From the NCBI GenBank assembly GCA_947252755.1, contig CAMXWV010000010.1:1-64000 (forward strand): 64,000 bases of DNA, in the 5' to 3' direction. A program made the translations under genes and the position numbers. Below, piece after piece: positions 25,125 through 33,800 of this stretch (position 1 is the stretch's first letter; every line of letters begins with the position of its first letter). The DNA is from an uncultured Dermabacter sp. (lineage in GTDB: Bacteria > Actinomycetota > Actinomycetes > Actinomycetales > Dermabacteraceae). The notes beneath the pieces were generated by a model. That model was not told the origin of the DNA. It did no database searches and saw only the letters and a program-made list of their open reading frames with translations.

Positions 25125-25757
25125 CTACGCGCCGGCAACGATCCCCCACTGCTGCAGGAACGCGTGCGTGCCATCCGCAATCATCTGGATGGAGATCGCG
25201 GCGAGCAGCACACCGGCCACCCGGGTCACCAGGGTGACTCCGCCCGGTCCAAGAACCCGGGAGATGATCCCGGAGAAGCGCATGAACAGGAACATCATCA
25301 GGCCGATGATGACCAGTGCGAGCACCAAAGAAAGCGTTCTGCTGAGGTCTCCGCGCGCCTGCTGAGCGAACAGCATGACGGCCACGATCGCGCCCGGCCC
25401 GCCGAGCAGCGGGGTGCCGAGCGGCACCAGCGCCACGTTCACTCCCTCGGCCGCGGCCATCTCCCCCTCTTTGCCGGTGAGCAGCTGCAGCGCCACGATC
25501 AGCAGCAGCAGCCCGCCGGAAACCTGCAGCGCGCTGAGGGAGATATGCATGTAGCCCAGGATGAACTGGCCGAACAGTGCGAAGATCACGATGATCAGCA
25601 TGCCCACGCCGGTGGCGGTGAGCGCTGCCTTTGCCCGCTGTTTCGCCGTCATGGAGCTGGTCAGCGCCATGAAGATCGGGATGGTGCCGGGCGGGTCAAC
25701 GATCACAAACAGCGTGACCACCACGCTGGTCAAGAAGGCGGCGTCGAGAAAGCTCAC
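25125..25757 (-). CDS. MarC/UPF0056 family membrane protein
   Basis: A 210-residue protein with six hydrophobic segments spanning nearly its full length and the family pattern near the start (FVIVDPPGTIPIF, where MarC proteins have xxNPxGxxPxF) and in the middle (VPLGTPLLGGPGAI). The transport role is not established; the historic link to multiple antibiotic resistance has been withdrawn for E. coli MarC. ATG 25757 overlaps the stop of the PHP gene upstream (ATGA), so the two form an operon. Confidence 0.9.
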   Translation of the reverse strand: MSFLDAAFLTSVVVTLFVIVDPPGTIPIFMALTSSMTAKQRAKAALTATGVGMLIIVIFALFGQFILGYMHISLSALQVSGGLLLLIVALQLLTGKEGEMAAAEGVNVALVPLGTPLLGGPGAIVAVMLFAQQARGDLSRTLSLVLALVIIGLMMFLFMRFSGIISRVLGPGGVTLVTRVAGVLLAAISIQMIADGTHAFLQQWGIVAGA

Positions 25758-26623
25758 GGCTGGTGGACTCCAGTGGGGCCGGCGGCGCGATGGGTGATCG
25801 CGTCGAGTGATTCCGGCGCGGTGAGGTTCTCGCCGAGCCGGTTGGGTTTTCCGGTGCCATGGTAATCGCTTCCGCCGGTGGCGATCAGCCCGTGGGCGGT
25901 GACGATGTCCAGCAGCCTGGTCTGCTGGTCGGGGCTGTGCTCACGGTGGTGCACTTCGAAGCCGTCGACGCCGGCGTCGATCAGCGTGTCAAGGAAGTCC
26001 TCGGACACCTCATCGCGGCGGCGCGAGGCGGAGAGCACATGCGCGGCGATCGCCACTCCGCCTGCCGCATGGATCTGCTGGATCGCATCCGCTGTGCTGA
26101 AGGTTCGGTACGGCACGTAGTAGCCGGAGTGCGGAGCCAGGATCCCGGCAAATGCTTCGGTGCGGTCGCGCACCGCGCCGCGGCGGATGAGCGCGTCGGC
26201 GATGTGAGGCCTGCCCACAGAGGCGGGCGCTGCTCCCCGATCACGAGCCACCGATTCTACATCCGACCAGGTCAGCGGGTGATCAGCGCCGATTGCGGCC
26301 ACCATAGCGCGGGCACGCTCCAGGCGGGAGGTGCGCATCGCCTCCAGGGTCTGCGCGAGCTGCGTTGAAGGAGCGGGGTCCACCAGCAGTGCCAGCATGT
26401 GGACGCTGCGGCCTTGGTGGCGGGTGGACACTTCGATGCCGGGGATCAGCGCCACCCCGGTGTCATCCGACGCACGCTTCGCCTCCGCCCAGCCCGCCAC
26501 CGTGTCATGGTCCGTCAGCGCAATCGCATCGAGCCCGGCGGCTGCCGCCTGCTCCATCAGCTGGCATGGGGTGTCCGTTCCATCGGAAACGGCGGAGTGC
26601 GTGTGAAGGTCGATTCGCTGCAT
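25754..26623 (-). CDS. PHP-domain phosphoesterase
   Basis: A 289-residue metal-dependent phosphoesterase of the PHP (polymerase and histidinol phosphatase) family, YciV/RNase AM type. Metal ligands are visible in order: DLHTHSAVSDG (HxH and D), LTDHDT, IPGIEVST (Glu), a His in IAAHVLSASRR, and GSDYHG near the C-terminus. Related enzymes hydrolyse nucleoside 3',5'-bisphosphates and trim RNA 5' ends. The start has GGGGAGAA upstream. It is divergent from the aminopeptidase gene and overlaps marC by four bases. Confidence 0.9.
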   Translation of the reverse strand: MQRIDLHTHSAVSDGTDTPCQLMEQAAAAGLDAIALTDHDTVAGWAEAKRASDDTGVALIPGIEVSTRHQGRSVHMLALLVDPAPSTQLAQTLEAMRTSRLERARAMVAAIGADHPLTWSDVESVARDRGAAPASVGRPHIADALIRRGAVRDRTEAFAGILAPHSGYYVPYRTFSTADAIQQIHAAGGVAIAAHVLSASRRRDEVSEDFLDTLIDAGVDGFEVHHREHSPDQQTRLLDIVTAHGLIATGGSDYHGTGKPNRLGENLTAPESLDAITHRAAGPTGVHQP

Positions 26624-26669
26624 ACTCGTGATTCTCCCCCACTCGGCTGGAACATGAGACGATCAGATC

Positions 26670-28178
26670 GTGAGCACTGACCAGAATCCCCCTGCAGATG
26701 AGACTGCGACCGGCGACAGCCGCTCGCAGCGCCCCACCAACGCCGCCTTCCGCGAGTTCATCGCCCGCGGCTGGGATGAGGAAGTCCCCCCGGCTGAACG
26801 CCGTGAGGTTGCGGGCTTCACTCCGGCGCGCCGAGATGCGCTTGTGCAAGCCCTGCCGAATACCCGGATCGTGCTGCCCGCCGGGAATCTCAAGGTTCGC
26901 TCCAATGACACTGACTACCCGTTCCGTCCGGACACCGCGTTTGCGTACTATTCGGGGCTCGGCACCGATGAGGAGCCGGACAGCGTGTTCGTGATCGAGC
27001 CCTCCCCTGATGATCCCAAGCGGGCTGAGGCCACTTATTTCTTCCGGCCCCGCTCCGGCCGTGACACCTCCGAGTTCTATGCTGACTCGCGCTACGGCGA
27101 GCTGTGGGTGGGCCGCCGTCCCATTCTGGAGGAGGTGGAGCAGCAGATCGGCGTGCCCTGCCGCCATATCGATGATCTGCGCGACGCGCTTGCCAAAGAC
27201 GTGGGCGGGCACCTGAATCTGACCATTGTTCCGGGCGTGGATCAGCAGGTGCAGGCGATGGTGTCTGAGATCCGCGAGCAGAACGGTCTGCCCGCCGGCG
27301 AGGAGGAGGCGCAGCTGCATGCGCTGACCAAGCAGACCGTCTCTGAGGCGCGCCTGGTGAAGGACCAGTTCGAGATCAACCAGATGCAGCTTGCGGTGGA
27401 CACCACCATCCGCGGCTTCAACGAGATCGTGACGATTCTGCCGGAGGCGAAGCAGCACCGTCGCGGCGAACGGGTCGTGGAGACCGCATTTGCTCGCACT
27501 GCCCGAGCGGACGGCAACGGCGTTGGGTATGACACGATCGCTGCTGCCGGGCCGCACGCCTGCACCCTGCACTGGATCCGCAACAACGGGCCGGTTCGGG
27601 ATGGAGATCTGATCCTGGTGGATGCGGGTGTGGAAGTGGATTCCCTGTACACCGCGGACATCACCCGCACCTTCCCGATCAGCGGCCGCTTCTCCCCTGT
27701 TCAGCGCGAGGTGTATCAGGCCGTGCTCGACGCGGCGGACGCCGCCTTCGCCATTGTGAAGCCGGGCATCAAGTTCCGGGATATCCATCAGGAGGCAATG
27801 ACCGTCATCGCCGACCGGCTGGAGAAGTGGGGTCTGCTGCCGGGCACCGCGAAGGAGTCCCTCTCACCCGAGGGCCAGTTCCATCGCCGCTGGATGGTGC
27901 ATGGAACCAGTCACCACCTGGGCATGGATGTTCACGACTGCGCGCAGGCGCGCCGTGAGATGTATCTTGATGCGGTCCTGGAAGAGGGCATGATCTTCAC
28001 GATCGAGCCCGGCCTGTACTTCATGGAGAATGATCTCCTGGTTCCCGAGGAGATGCGCGGCATCGGCGTGCGCATTGAGGATGACATCCTGGTCACCGCC
28101 GATGGTGCGGTCAATATGTCCGCTGCGCTCGCCCGCACTCCGGATGAGATCGAACAGTGGATGGCTGGGCTGCTGTGA
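26670..28178 (+). CDS. M24 family Xaa-Pro aminopeptidase
   Basis: A 502-residue cytoplasmic aminopeptidase P. The N-terminal creatinase-like domain is followed by the pita-bread catalytic domain with the dinuclear metal ligands: Asp in DAGVEVDSLY, Asp in YTADITRTFP, His in HGTSHHLGMDVHD, Glu in FTIEPGLY and Glu in GVRIEDDILV. The first 20 residues are a non-conserved acidic extension. Start GTG 26670. Its stop overlaps the GTG of the MgtE_N/CBS gene (GTGA), and three more genes follow in the same overlapping manner, so it heads a five-gene transcription unit. Confidence 0.9.
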   Translation: MSTDQNPPADETATGDSRSQRPTNAAFREFIARGWDEEVPPAERREVAGFTPARRDALVQALPNTRIVLPAGNLKVRSNDTDYPFRPDTAFAYYSGLGTDEEPDSVFVIEPSPDDPKRAEATYFFRPRSGRDTSEFYADSRYGELWVGRRPILEEVEQQIGVPCRHIDDLRDALAKDVGGHLNLTIVPGVDQQVQAMVSEIREQNGLPAGEEEAQLHALTKQTVSEARLVKDQFEINQMQLAVDTTIRGFNEIVTILPEAKQHRRGERVVETAFARTARADGNGVGYDTIAAAGPHACTLHWIRNNGPVRDGDLILVDAGVEVDSLYTADITRTFPISGRFSPVQREVYQAVLDAADAAFAIVKPGIKFRDIHQEAMTVIADRLEKWGLLPGTAKESLSPEGQFHRRWMVHGTSHHLGMDVHDCAQARREMYLDAVLEEGMIFTIEPGLYFMENDLLVPEEMRGIGVRIEDDILVTADGAVNMSAALARTPDEIEQWMAGLL

Positions 28179-29509
28179 ACTCAAGCAGCAGCCGTTTCTT
28201 CGCAGCCCGCCTGGCCGGCACCGGTGTATTCGACCCGATCGGCGACCAGGTGGGCAGGGTGCGCGATGTGGTTCTGGTGCCGCAGGTGCGCCGGGGCGCC
28301 CGCGTGGTGGGCTTCGTGGTGGAGGTGCCCGGCCGCAAACGCATTTTCCTGCCGATCACCCGGGTGCTCTCGATCAGCACCGGGCAGGTGATCATGAGCG
28401 GCGCGCTGAATCCGCGCCGGTTTGAGATGCGGCGTTCCGAAGCGCTCGTGATCGGTGATCTGCTGGAGCGCGTCGTCACCCTGCGAGACGGCACTCGCGC
28501 ATCCGTTCAGGACGTGGGCCTGGAGCGGAAGCGGAACAAGGAGTGGGAGATCACCACCCTGTTCGTGCGGAAAGAGAAAACCGGCAGCACGCTCACCAAG
28601 CTGGTGACCCGCGGGGAGACCGTCACGGTCCCGTGGGAGGAGACCAGCGGCCTGTTCGGCACCCAGTCCGAGCAGTCCGCGCAGCTGCTGCTCGCCTCCT
28701 ATTCGGATCTGAAGGTGGCGGATCTGGCCGAGCTGGTGCAGGAGATGGATCCGAAGCGCCGAGTGGACGTGGCTGAGGAGCTGTCCGATGAGCGCCTGGC
28801 GAACGTGCTGGAGGAGCTGCCGGAGGACACGCGCGTGGAGATCGTCTCCCAGTTGGAGACGGGCCGCGTCGCGGATGTGCTGGATGTGATGGATCCGGAT
28901 GATGCTGCTGACCTGCTGCAGGAGCTGCCCGCGCAGCTCGGCGAGGACCTGCTCGCGCTGATGGAGCCGGAGGAGGCCGCTGATGTGCGGCGCCTGCTGG
29001 AATACGACGAGCACTCCGCCGGCGGCATGATGACCACCGAGCCGGTGATCGTGTCCCCGGAGACGCCGGTGGCGTACTGCCTGGCGCAGATCTCCCGCCA
29101 TGACCTCTCCCCCGCGCTGGCTTCCACCGTGTACGTGTGCCGTCAGCCGCTGGAGACCCCCACCGGGAAGCTGCTCGGCAGCGTGCACTTCCAGCGGCTG
29201 CTGCGGGAGCGGCCTGAGCGGCCGGTCGGTGAGATCATCGACCCGGACCATGTGGAGCTGATGGACCATGCGCCGCTCGCAGCCGTGACCCGTGAGATGG
29301 CCACTTACAATCTCATGTCCGTGCCGGTGATCGACGCGGAGAACCGCCTGCTCGGTGCGGTCACCGTGGATGACGTGCTCGACCATGTGCTGCCCGAGGA
29401 CTGGCGCGAATCCGATGAGCTGATCGTTCCCACCACCGGTCAGATCGATCTGTCCGCAATCGCCCGGTCGATCAACGCTCAGCAGCAGACTGCAGGAGGG
29501 GATCGCTGA
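28175..29509 (+). CDS. MgtE N-domain and CBS-pair protein with PRC-like N-terminus
   Basis: A 444-residue soluble protein combining a PRC-barrel-like N-terminal region (about 1-90), an MgtE_N superhelical domain (about 170-290, with repeated DxxDAADLLQELP-type helices) and two CBS motifs (MTTEPVIVSPETPVA; then PVIDAENRLLGAVTVDDVLD). It lacks the membrane part of MgtE, so it is probably a Mg2+ or nucleotide sensor rather than a channel. GTG 28175 overlaps the upstream stop. The following genes are DUF1003 and mrp, the same order as in M. tuberculosis (mrp, DUF1003 and CBS genes). Confidence 0.88.
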   Translation: MNSSSSRFFAARLAGTGVFDPIGDQVGRVRDVVLVPQVRRGARVVGFVVEVPGRKRIFLPITRVLSISTGQVIMSGALNPRRFEMRRSEALVIGDLLERVVTLRDGTRASVQDVGLERKRNKEWEITTLFVRKEKTGSTLTKLVTRGETVTVPWEETSGLFGTQSEQSAQLLLASYSDLKVADLAELVQEMDPKRRVDVAEELSDERLANVLEELPEDTRVEIVSQLETGRVADVLDVMDPDDAADLLQELPAQLGEDLLALMEPEEAADVRRLLEYDEHSAGGMMTTEPVIVSPETPVAYCLAQISRHDLSPALASTVYVCRQPLETPTGKLLGSVHFQRLLRERPERPVGEIIDPDHVELMDHAPLAAVTREMATYNLMSVPVIDAENRLLGAVTVDDVLDHVLPEDWRESDELIVPTTGQIDLSAIARSINAQQQTAGGDR

Positions 29510-30189
29510 TGGCGAAGCGGACCACACCGCAGATCGACGACCCGAAGGGGCCCCGGCGCCGCTTCTCCATGCCGCATCTGAGCAGTGACCGGGACGCGGA
29601 TACGTTCGGCCGTGCCGCCGAATGGATCGCCCGCATTATGGGCACCCCGGGCTTCCTCATCGGCATGACGATCTTCTGCGGAGTGTGGCTCGGGTGGAAC
29701 ACGCTCATGCCGGTGAGCGCCCAGTTCGATCCGCGTTCGCTGAACTTCACCCTGCTCACACTGATGCTGTCCCTGCAGGCGTCGTATGCGGCGCCGCTGC
29801 TGCTGCTGGCGCAGAACCGTCAGGATGACCGTGACCGTGTGCAGGCGGAGTCCGACCGTCACGCGCATGAACGTGCCCATAACACCACGGACTTCATCAC
29901 CCGCGAGGTGGCGTCTCTGCGGCTGGCACTGAATGAGGTGGCCACTCGTGACTATGTGCGCGGTGAGCTGCGGGACCTGCTGGAGGAACTGCAGGACTCC
30001 GCTGCTGAAGAAGCCGGCTCCTCCGCGTCGTCCGCTGCGCCGGCCGGCGCGTCTCACACCCCTGATCTTTCAGCCGACACGTTCCGCGAGGAGCTGCGCC
30101 AGATGATCCGCGAGGAGCTGCACGCTGCCCTCACCCCGCCGCCCTCATCCGAGGACTTCAACACTGGAAAGGATCCGCTTCGTGACTGA
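29509..30189 (+). CDS. DUF1003 family membrane protein
   Basis: A 226-residue protein with two adjacent transmembrane segments (about 47-70 and 82-105) separated by a short loop, then a long charged cytoplasmic helix rich in Arg, Asp and Glu. This matches the DUF1003 (YdcA-like) family. ATG 29509 shares one base with the previous TGA (TGATG). Co-transcription with the MgtE_N/CBS protein suggests the two may act together in cation sensing or transport, which is inference only. The C-terminal 60 residues are low complexity with an acidic amphipathic helix. Confidence 0.87.
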   Translation: MAKRTTPQIDDPKGPRRRFSMPHLSSDRDADTFGRAAEWIARIMGTPGFLIGMTIFCGVWLGWNTLMPVSAQFDPRSLNFTLLTLMLSLQASYAAPLLLLAQNRQDDRDRVQAESDRHAHERAHNTTDFITREVASLRLALNEVATRDYVRGELRDLLEELQDSAAEEAGSSASSAAPAGASHTPDLSADTFREELRQMIREELHAALTPPPSSEDFNTGKDPLRD

Positions 30190-31303
30190 CCCTCGCATCG
30201 ACCAGATCTGGGCTGCCCTCGGCACCGTGATCGATCCTGAGATCGGTCGGCCGATCACCGATCTTGACATGGTGGAGTCAGTCAGCATCGACGATGCCGG
30301 CACCGCTCATGTGATGGTGCTGATGACCATCGAAGGCTGCCCGATGCGCTCAAACATCGAGAAGATGGCGGGTGATGCGGTGGCACGCGGCGTGCAGGGC
30401 ATCAGCGCAGTGCGCGTGGAGTCCGGCACGATGAGTGAGGAGCAGCGGTCGCGTCTGGTTGCGTCCCTGCGCGAGGGGCGGCGCGAGATCCCGTTCAACC
30501 GCCCGGATTCGCTCACCCGAGTGCTCGGCATCTCCTCCGGTAAGGGCGGGGTGGGCAAATCAACGCTCACCGCGAATCTCGGGGCGGCGCTGCATCGCCT
30601 GGGCTATCGCGTGGGGATTCTCGACGCGGACATCCACGGTTTCTCCATCCCCGGTATGTATGGCATCTCTGCGCAGCCCACCAAGGTCAATGACCTTCTG
30701 ATGCCCCCGGAGGCGCACGGGGTGAAGGTGATGAGCATCGGTATGTTCGTCCCGGAGGGGCAGGCGGTGGTGTGGCGCGGCCCGAAGATGCATCGCGCAA
30801 TTGAACAGTTCGCCTCGGATGTGTTCTGGGGGGACTTGGACTTCCTGCTTCTGGATCTGCCGCCGGGCACGGGTGATGTGGCGATCTCCGTGTCCCAGCT
30901 GCTGCCCGGCGCTGAGCTGGTGGTGGTGACCACGCCGAATACGGCGGCGTCGGATGTGGCGCTGCGGGTTGGGTCGCTGGCGAAGTCCACGGATCAGCGG
31001 ATCATCGGGGTGATCGAGAATATGAGCTGGATGGATCTGCCGGACGGCTCCCGGATGGAGGTGTTCGGCTCCGGCGGCGGGGAGCGGGTTGCGCAGGCGC
31101 TGACCGAAACCCAGGGGGCGCGCGTTCCGCTGCTCGGCCAGGTGCCGCTGGAGCAGAAGGTGCGGGAAGGATCAGATGAGGGGCTGCCAACTGTGATCGG
31201 TGATCCGGATGCGGCGGCCTCAGCGGCGATCATGAGCATTGCTCAGAGCCTGGCGCAGCCGCGGGGCCTTGCCGGCAGGAAGCTGCGGCTGACGGTCACC
31301 TGA
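30182..31303 (+). CDS. mrp: Mrp/ApbC family P-loop ATPase (Fe-S carrier)
   Basis: A 373-residue protein with an N-terminal MIP18/DUF59 domain (about 1-85, including IEGCPMR) fused to a MinD-like ATPase with the deviant Walker A GKGGVGKST, the Walker B region LLLDLPPGTGDVA and the VIENMSW strand. Family members carry and transfer Fe-S clusters. The C-terminal CxxC seen in Nbp35/ApbC proteins is absent: after VIENMSW comes MDLPDGS. GTG 30182 overlaps the DUF1003 gene by eight bases. It is convergent with tatB, with only 23 bases between stops. Confidence 0.92.
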   Translation: MTDPRIDQIWAALGTVIDPEIGRPITDLDMVESVSIDDAGTAHVMVLMTIEGCPMRSNIEKMAGDAVARGVQGISAVRVESGTMSEEQRSRLVASLREGRREIPFNRPDSLTRVLGISSGKGGVGKSTLTANLGAALHRLGYRVGILDADIHGFSIPGMYGISAQPTKVNDLLMPPEAHGVKVMSIGMFVPEGQAVVWRGPKMHRAIEQFASDVFWGDLDFLLLDLPPGTGDVAISVSQLLPGAELVVVTTPNTAASDVALRVGSLAKSTDQRIIGVIENMSWMDLPDGSRMEVFGSGGGERVAQALTETQGARVPLLGQVPLEQKVREGSDEGLPTVIGDPDAAASAAIMSIAQSLAQPRGLAGRKLRLTVT

Positions 31304-31326
31304 CAAGCGGATGCGCTGGAAGCCGC

Positions 31327-31755
31327 TCAGGTAGCTTCAGGATCGAACGGGGTGCCCTCGATCTCCGCCGCGGCGGCGGAGGATCCGGTGGAGTTGCCGG
31401 TTGTGCTGGCGGCTGCAGTTCCTGCAGCCGCTGCGCCGGAGCCGGACAGGCTCATGGCATTCTTTGCGGACTCGTTGAAGTCAGCGAAGTCCTGTTCAAG
31501 GCCCGTCGAATCCCAGGCTTCGCGGATGATGCGGCGAGGATCATACTGGCGCGGGTCGTACTTTTTCAGGTCCTCCACCGCGATCCCCATCTCGTTTTCG
31601 AGGGAGGCGCGTGATTCGTCCGTCCACTTGCGGACGTCCCGGATCCAGCCCATGGCCTTCTGGGTGTATTCGGGCAGGCGCTGGGGTCCGATGAACACCA
31701 GGAACACCAGGATGAGGATGATCGGCTCCCAGCCGTTCAGTCCTAGAAAGCTCAC
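31327..31755 (-). CDS. tatB: Sec-independent protein translocase TatB
   Basis: A 142-residue protein with a single N-terminal membrane segment (about 9-24), the GPQRLP hinge and an amphipathic helix (EYTQKAMGWIRDVRKW), then a charged region and an Ala/Ser/Thr-rich tail. This is the TatB layout. It would form the Tat receptor with TatC, which is not in the window. The start is GTG at 31755 with a poor ribosome-binding site. The place between mrp and an O-methyltransferase matches the mycobacterial region, but sigE, rseA and htrA, which lie there in M. tuberculosis, are missing. Confidence 0.88.
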   Translation of the reverse strand: MSFLGLNGWEPIILILVFLVFIGPQRLPEYTQKAMGWIRDVRKWTDESRASLENEMGIAVEDLKKYDPRQYDPRRIIREAWDSTGLEQDFADFNESAKNAMSLSGSGAAAAGTAAASTTGNSTGSSAAAAEIEGTPFDPEAT

Positions 31756-31874
31756 ATCAACCAGCCTGCTATCGAACAGATCACGCGGCCATTATGCCAG
31801 GTATCCCGGGTGGGCGCAGAGCCGCGAACGTGCACTACGCTGTGAGCATCATCAGCAGAAAGGGTGTGTGATCC

Positions 31875-32525
31875 GTGGCCTCAGGAAAGATCGCCAGCTG
31901 GGCGTTCGGCGAGGAATTCGTCAATGAGGACGCTCTCTTTCCCGGCACGGACCTGGTGGAGCGCGCCCGCGAGCGCGGCAATGAACTCGGTGTGGCGCCG
32001 CTGCTGCGCGGGGCCGCAGCGCAGCTGCGCACCACCGCGGCAATGCTCGGCGCGCAGGCCGTGGTGGAGATCGGCACCGGTTCCGGCGTGGGCTCGCTGT
32101 ACCTGCTCTCGGGTATGCATCCCGATGGTGTGCTGACCACGATCGATCTGGAGCGTGAGAATCAGCGGGCGGCTCGTGAGGTGTTCACCGAGGCCGGGGT
32201 GCGGGCGAACCGGGTGCGCACTATCGCGGGGCGGGGCATCGATGTGGTGTCCCGGCTCAGTGACTCCGCCTATGACCTGCTGGTGGTGAGCGCTGAGGAT
32301 CCGGATGCGGCCGCGTTGGCCGCCCAGTCGGCCCGGGTGCTGCGTCCCGGGGGTGTCCTCCTGGTGGTGAATGTGCTGTTTCATGACCGGGTGGCGGACC
32401 CGGTGGCGCGTGATCAGACCACGCAGGCAGTCCGCTCACTGCTGAGCAGCATTCATGATGATGAACGGTTCGTCTCCTCGCTGAGCCCCTCCGGTGATGG
32501 AGTGCTCACCGCGGTTCTTCGGTGA
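31875..32525 (+). CDS. SAM-dependent O-methyltransferase
   Basis: A 216-residue class I methyltransferase of the methyltransferase 3 (catechol/caffeoyl-CoA type) family. SAM-binding motif I is VVEIGTGSGVGSLYLL, the acidic end of strand 2 is TIDLERENQRAA, and SAYDLLVVSAEDPDA carries the metal-site region. Start GTG 31875 with AAGGGTG upstream. A homologue occupies the same position in mycobacteria. The substrate is unknown. Confidence 0.88.
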   Translation: MASGKIASWAFGEEFVNEDALFPGTDLVERARERGNELGVAPLLRGAAAQLRTTAAMLGAQAVVEIGTGSGVGSLYLLSGMHPDGVLTTIDLERENQRAAREVFTEAGVRANRVRTIAGRGIDVVSRLSDSAYDLLVVSAEDPDAAALAAQSARVLRPGGVLLVVNVLFHDRVADPVARDQTTQAVRSLLSSIHDDERFVSSLSPSGDGVLTAVLR

Positions 32526-32585
32526 GGAGCGTTCCTCTGCTGGGACATATGACGAAGGCGCTGAACAATGGTGGCAAGCGCTGAT

Positions 32586-32625
32586 TGATGACGAAAGCCC
32601 CGCCTTGGCGGGGCTTTCGTCATCA
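32586..32625. terminator. Long perfect hairpin, bidirectional terminator
   Basis: A perfect 19-base stem (32586-32604 with 32607-32625) with a 2-base loop lies between the stops of the convergent O-methyltransferase and DUF3117 genes. Internal AAA/TTT runs give a short T tract on both strands. Confidence 0.85.
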
Positions 32626-32651
32626 TTGGGGCATCCCAATGGGGGGTACGC

Positions 32652-32822
32652 TCAGTCGTTGACAACTCCGTTGAGCTCATCGCGCAGCTCGCGCGCCTCA
32701 TCGGCAGTGATTTCAACGACCAGGCGGCCTCCGCCCTCGAGCGGCATCCGCATAACGAGGCTGCGCCCTTCCTGGACCACTTCCATCGGCCCGTCACCGG
32801 TACGGGGTTTCATTGCTGCCAT
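32652..32822 (-). CDS. DUF3117 family protein
   Basis: A 56-residue protein starting MAAMKPRTGDGPMEVVQEGR and ending ELNGVVND, a full-length match to the actinobacterial DUF3117 family. It is probably a small two-layer fold with an EITADEARELRDEL helix at the end. AAGGGAG lies upstream of ATG 32822. Its first 29 bases overlap the 3' end of the small membrane peptide gene. Function unknown. It is the last gene before the long hairpin. Confidence 0.9.
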   Translation of the reverse strand: MAAMKPRTGDGPMEVVQEGRSLVMRMPLEGGGRLVVEITADEARELRDELNGVVND

Positions 32823-33009
32823 CAGGTGGCTCCCTTGTCAAACAGACATCCTCGGACCCCGGTATTGTCTCAAGTTTCCCTGGATCAGGCTTGAGAGCGG
32901 AGCGGTTTCTGCGGTAATGCAGGCTGGTCTGCATACCGCGGGTCAGGCGGATCCCCGCCACCGCGATGCCGGCGAAGGCGATCAACGCCACGGCGATAAT
33001 CAGCACCAT
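32794..33009 (-). CDS. Small membrane peptide, possible truncated DivIVA-domain gene
   Basis: A 71-residue protein whose first 22 residues are strongly hydrophobic (VLIIAVALIAFAGIAVAGI), followed by a basic and then acidic soluble tail with no recognisable domain. ATG 33009 overlaps the LOG-gene stop by one base (TGATG). Many actinobacteria have a membrane-anchored DivIVA-domain protein at this place between the LOG gene and DUF3117; here the anchor is present but the DivIVA part is not. It may be a shortened relic or a distinct small protein. Confidence 0.55.
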   Translation of the reverse strand: MVLIIAVALIAFAGIAVAGIRLTRGMQTSLHYRRNRSALKPDPGKLETIPGSEDVCLTREPPDGSNETPYR

Positions 33010-33749
33010 CAGTCGTGCTCTTCGTGGCTGAACTCGTTCAGCGCCTGGATGACCTCGTCCACGGTGTCCACGACGTGCAGCAGGTTCAGGTCCCCCGGGG
33101 AGATCGCGCCGTACTCGGTGACGGTGGTGGCGATCCAGTCCAGCAGGCCCTGCCAGTAGTCGCGGCCCACCAGGATCACGGGGAACTTTTTGATCTTGTG
33201 GGTCTGCACCAGGCAGATCGCTTCGAACAGCTCATCGAGTGTGCCGAAACCGCCCGGCATCACCACGAATGCCTGCGAGTACTTCACGAACACGGTCTTG
33301 CGGGCAAAGAAGTAGCGGAAGTCCACGCCGAGGTCTACGTACTGGTTCATTCCCTGTTCGTATGGCAGCTCGATGCCCAGGCCCACGCTGGTGGCGCCTG
33401 CGTCACGGGCACCGCGGTTGCCGGCTTCCATCAGACCTGGTCCGCCGCCGGTGATCACCGCGCATCCGCTGGCTCCGATGGTGTGAGCGATGTCGTAGGT
33501 GAGCTGGTAGTGCGGGTGGTCTTCCGGAACCCGCGCCGAGCCGAAGATCGCAATGGCGGGGCCCAGCTCAGCGAGCGCGCCGAAGCCTTCCACGAACTCG
33601 GACTGAATGCGCATCACCCGCCACGGATCCGAGTGCACCCAGGCTCCGTTCGCCGTCTCCTCCAGCAGCTTCTGGTCGGTGGTGCGGGTGGGAACTTGCT
33701 TGCCGCGCAGCAGCACGGGTCCCTTTCGGTAGTTCTTACGACGTGCCAT
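33009..33749 (-). CDS. LOG-family protein (TIGR00730), possible cytokinin-riboside 5'-monophosphate phosphoribohydrolase
   Basis: A 246-residue Rossmann-fold protein with the LOG signature PGGFGTLDELFE (PGGxGTxxE) and the earlier GGGPGLMEAGNRGA loop. Family enzymes release free bases from nucleoside monophosphates; the M. tuberculosis homologue makes cytokinins. The N-terminal 45 residues are a basic extension common in actinobacterial members. It lies 51 bases downstream of dapE on the same strand and heads the LOG-peptide-DUF3117 group. Confidence 0.9.
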   Translation of the reverse strand: MARRKNYRKGPVLLRGKQVPTRTTDQKLLEETANGAWVHSDPWRVMRIQSEFVEGFGALAELGPAIAIFGSARVPEDHPHYQLTYDIAHTIGASGCAVITGGGPGLMEAGNRGARDAGATSVGLGIELPYEQGMNQYVDLGVDFRYFFARKTVFVKYSQAFVVMPGGFGTLDELFEAICLVQTHKIKKFPVILVGRDYWQGLLDWIATTVTEYGAISPGDLNLLHVVDTVDEVIQALNEFSHEEHD

Positions 33750-33800
33750 GCCAGCAGTCTACGGGCCGGCCCTGGTGCACCGGCTGATCCGGTGCGCGCC

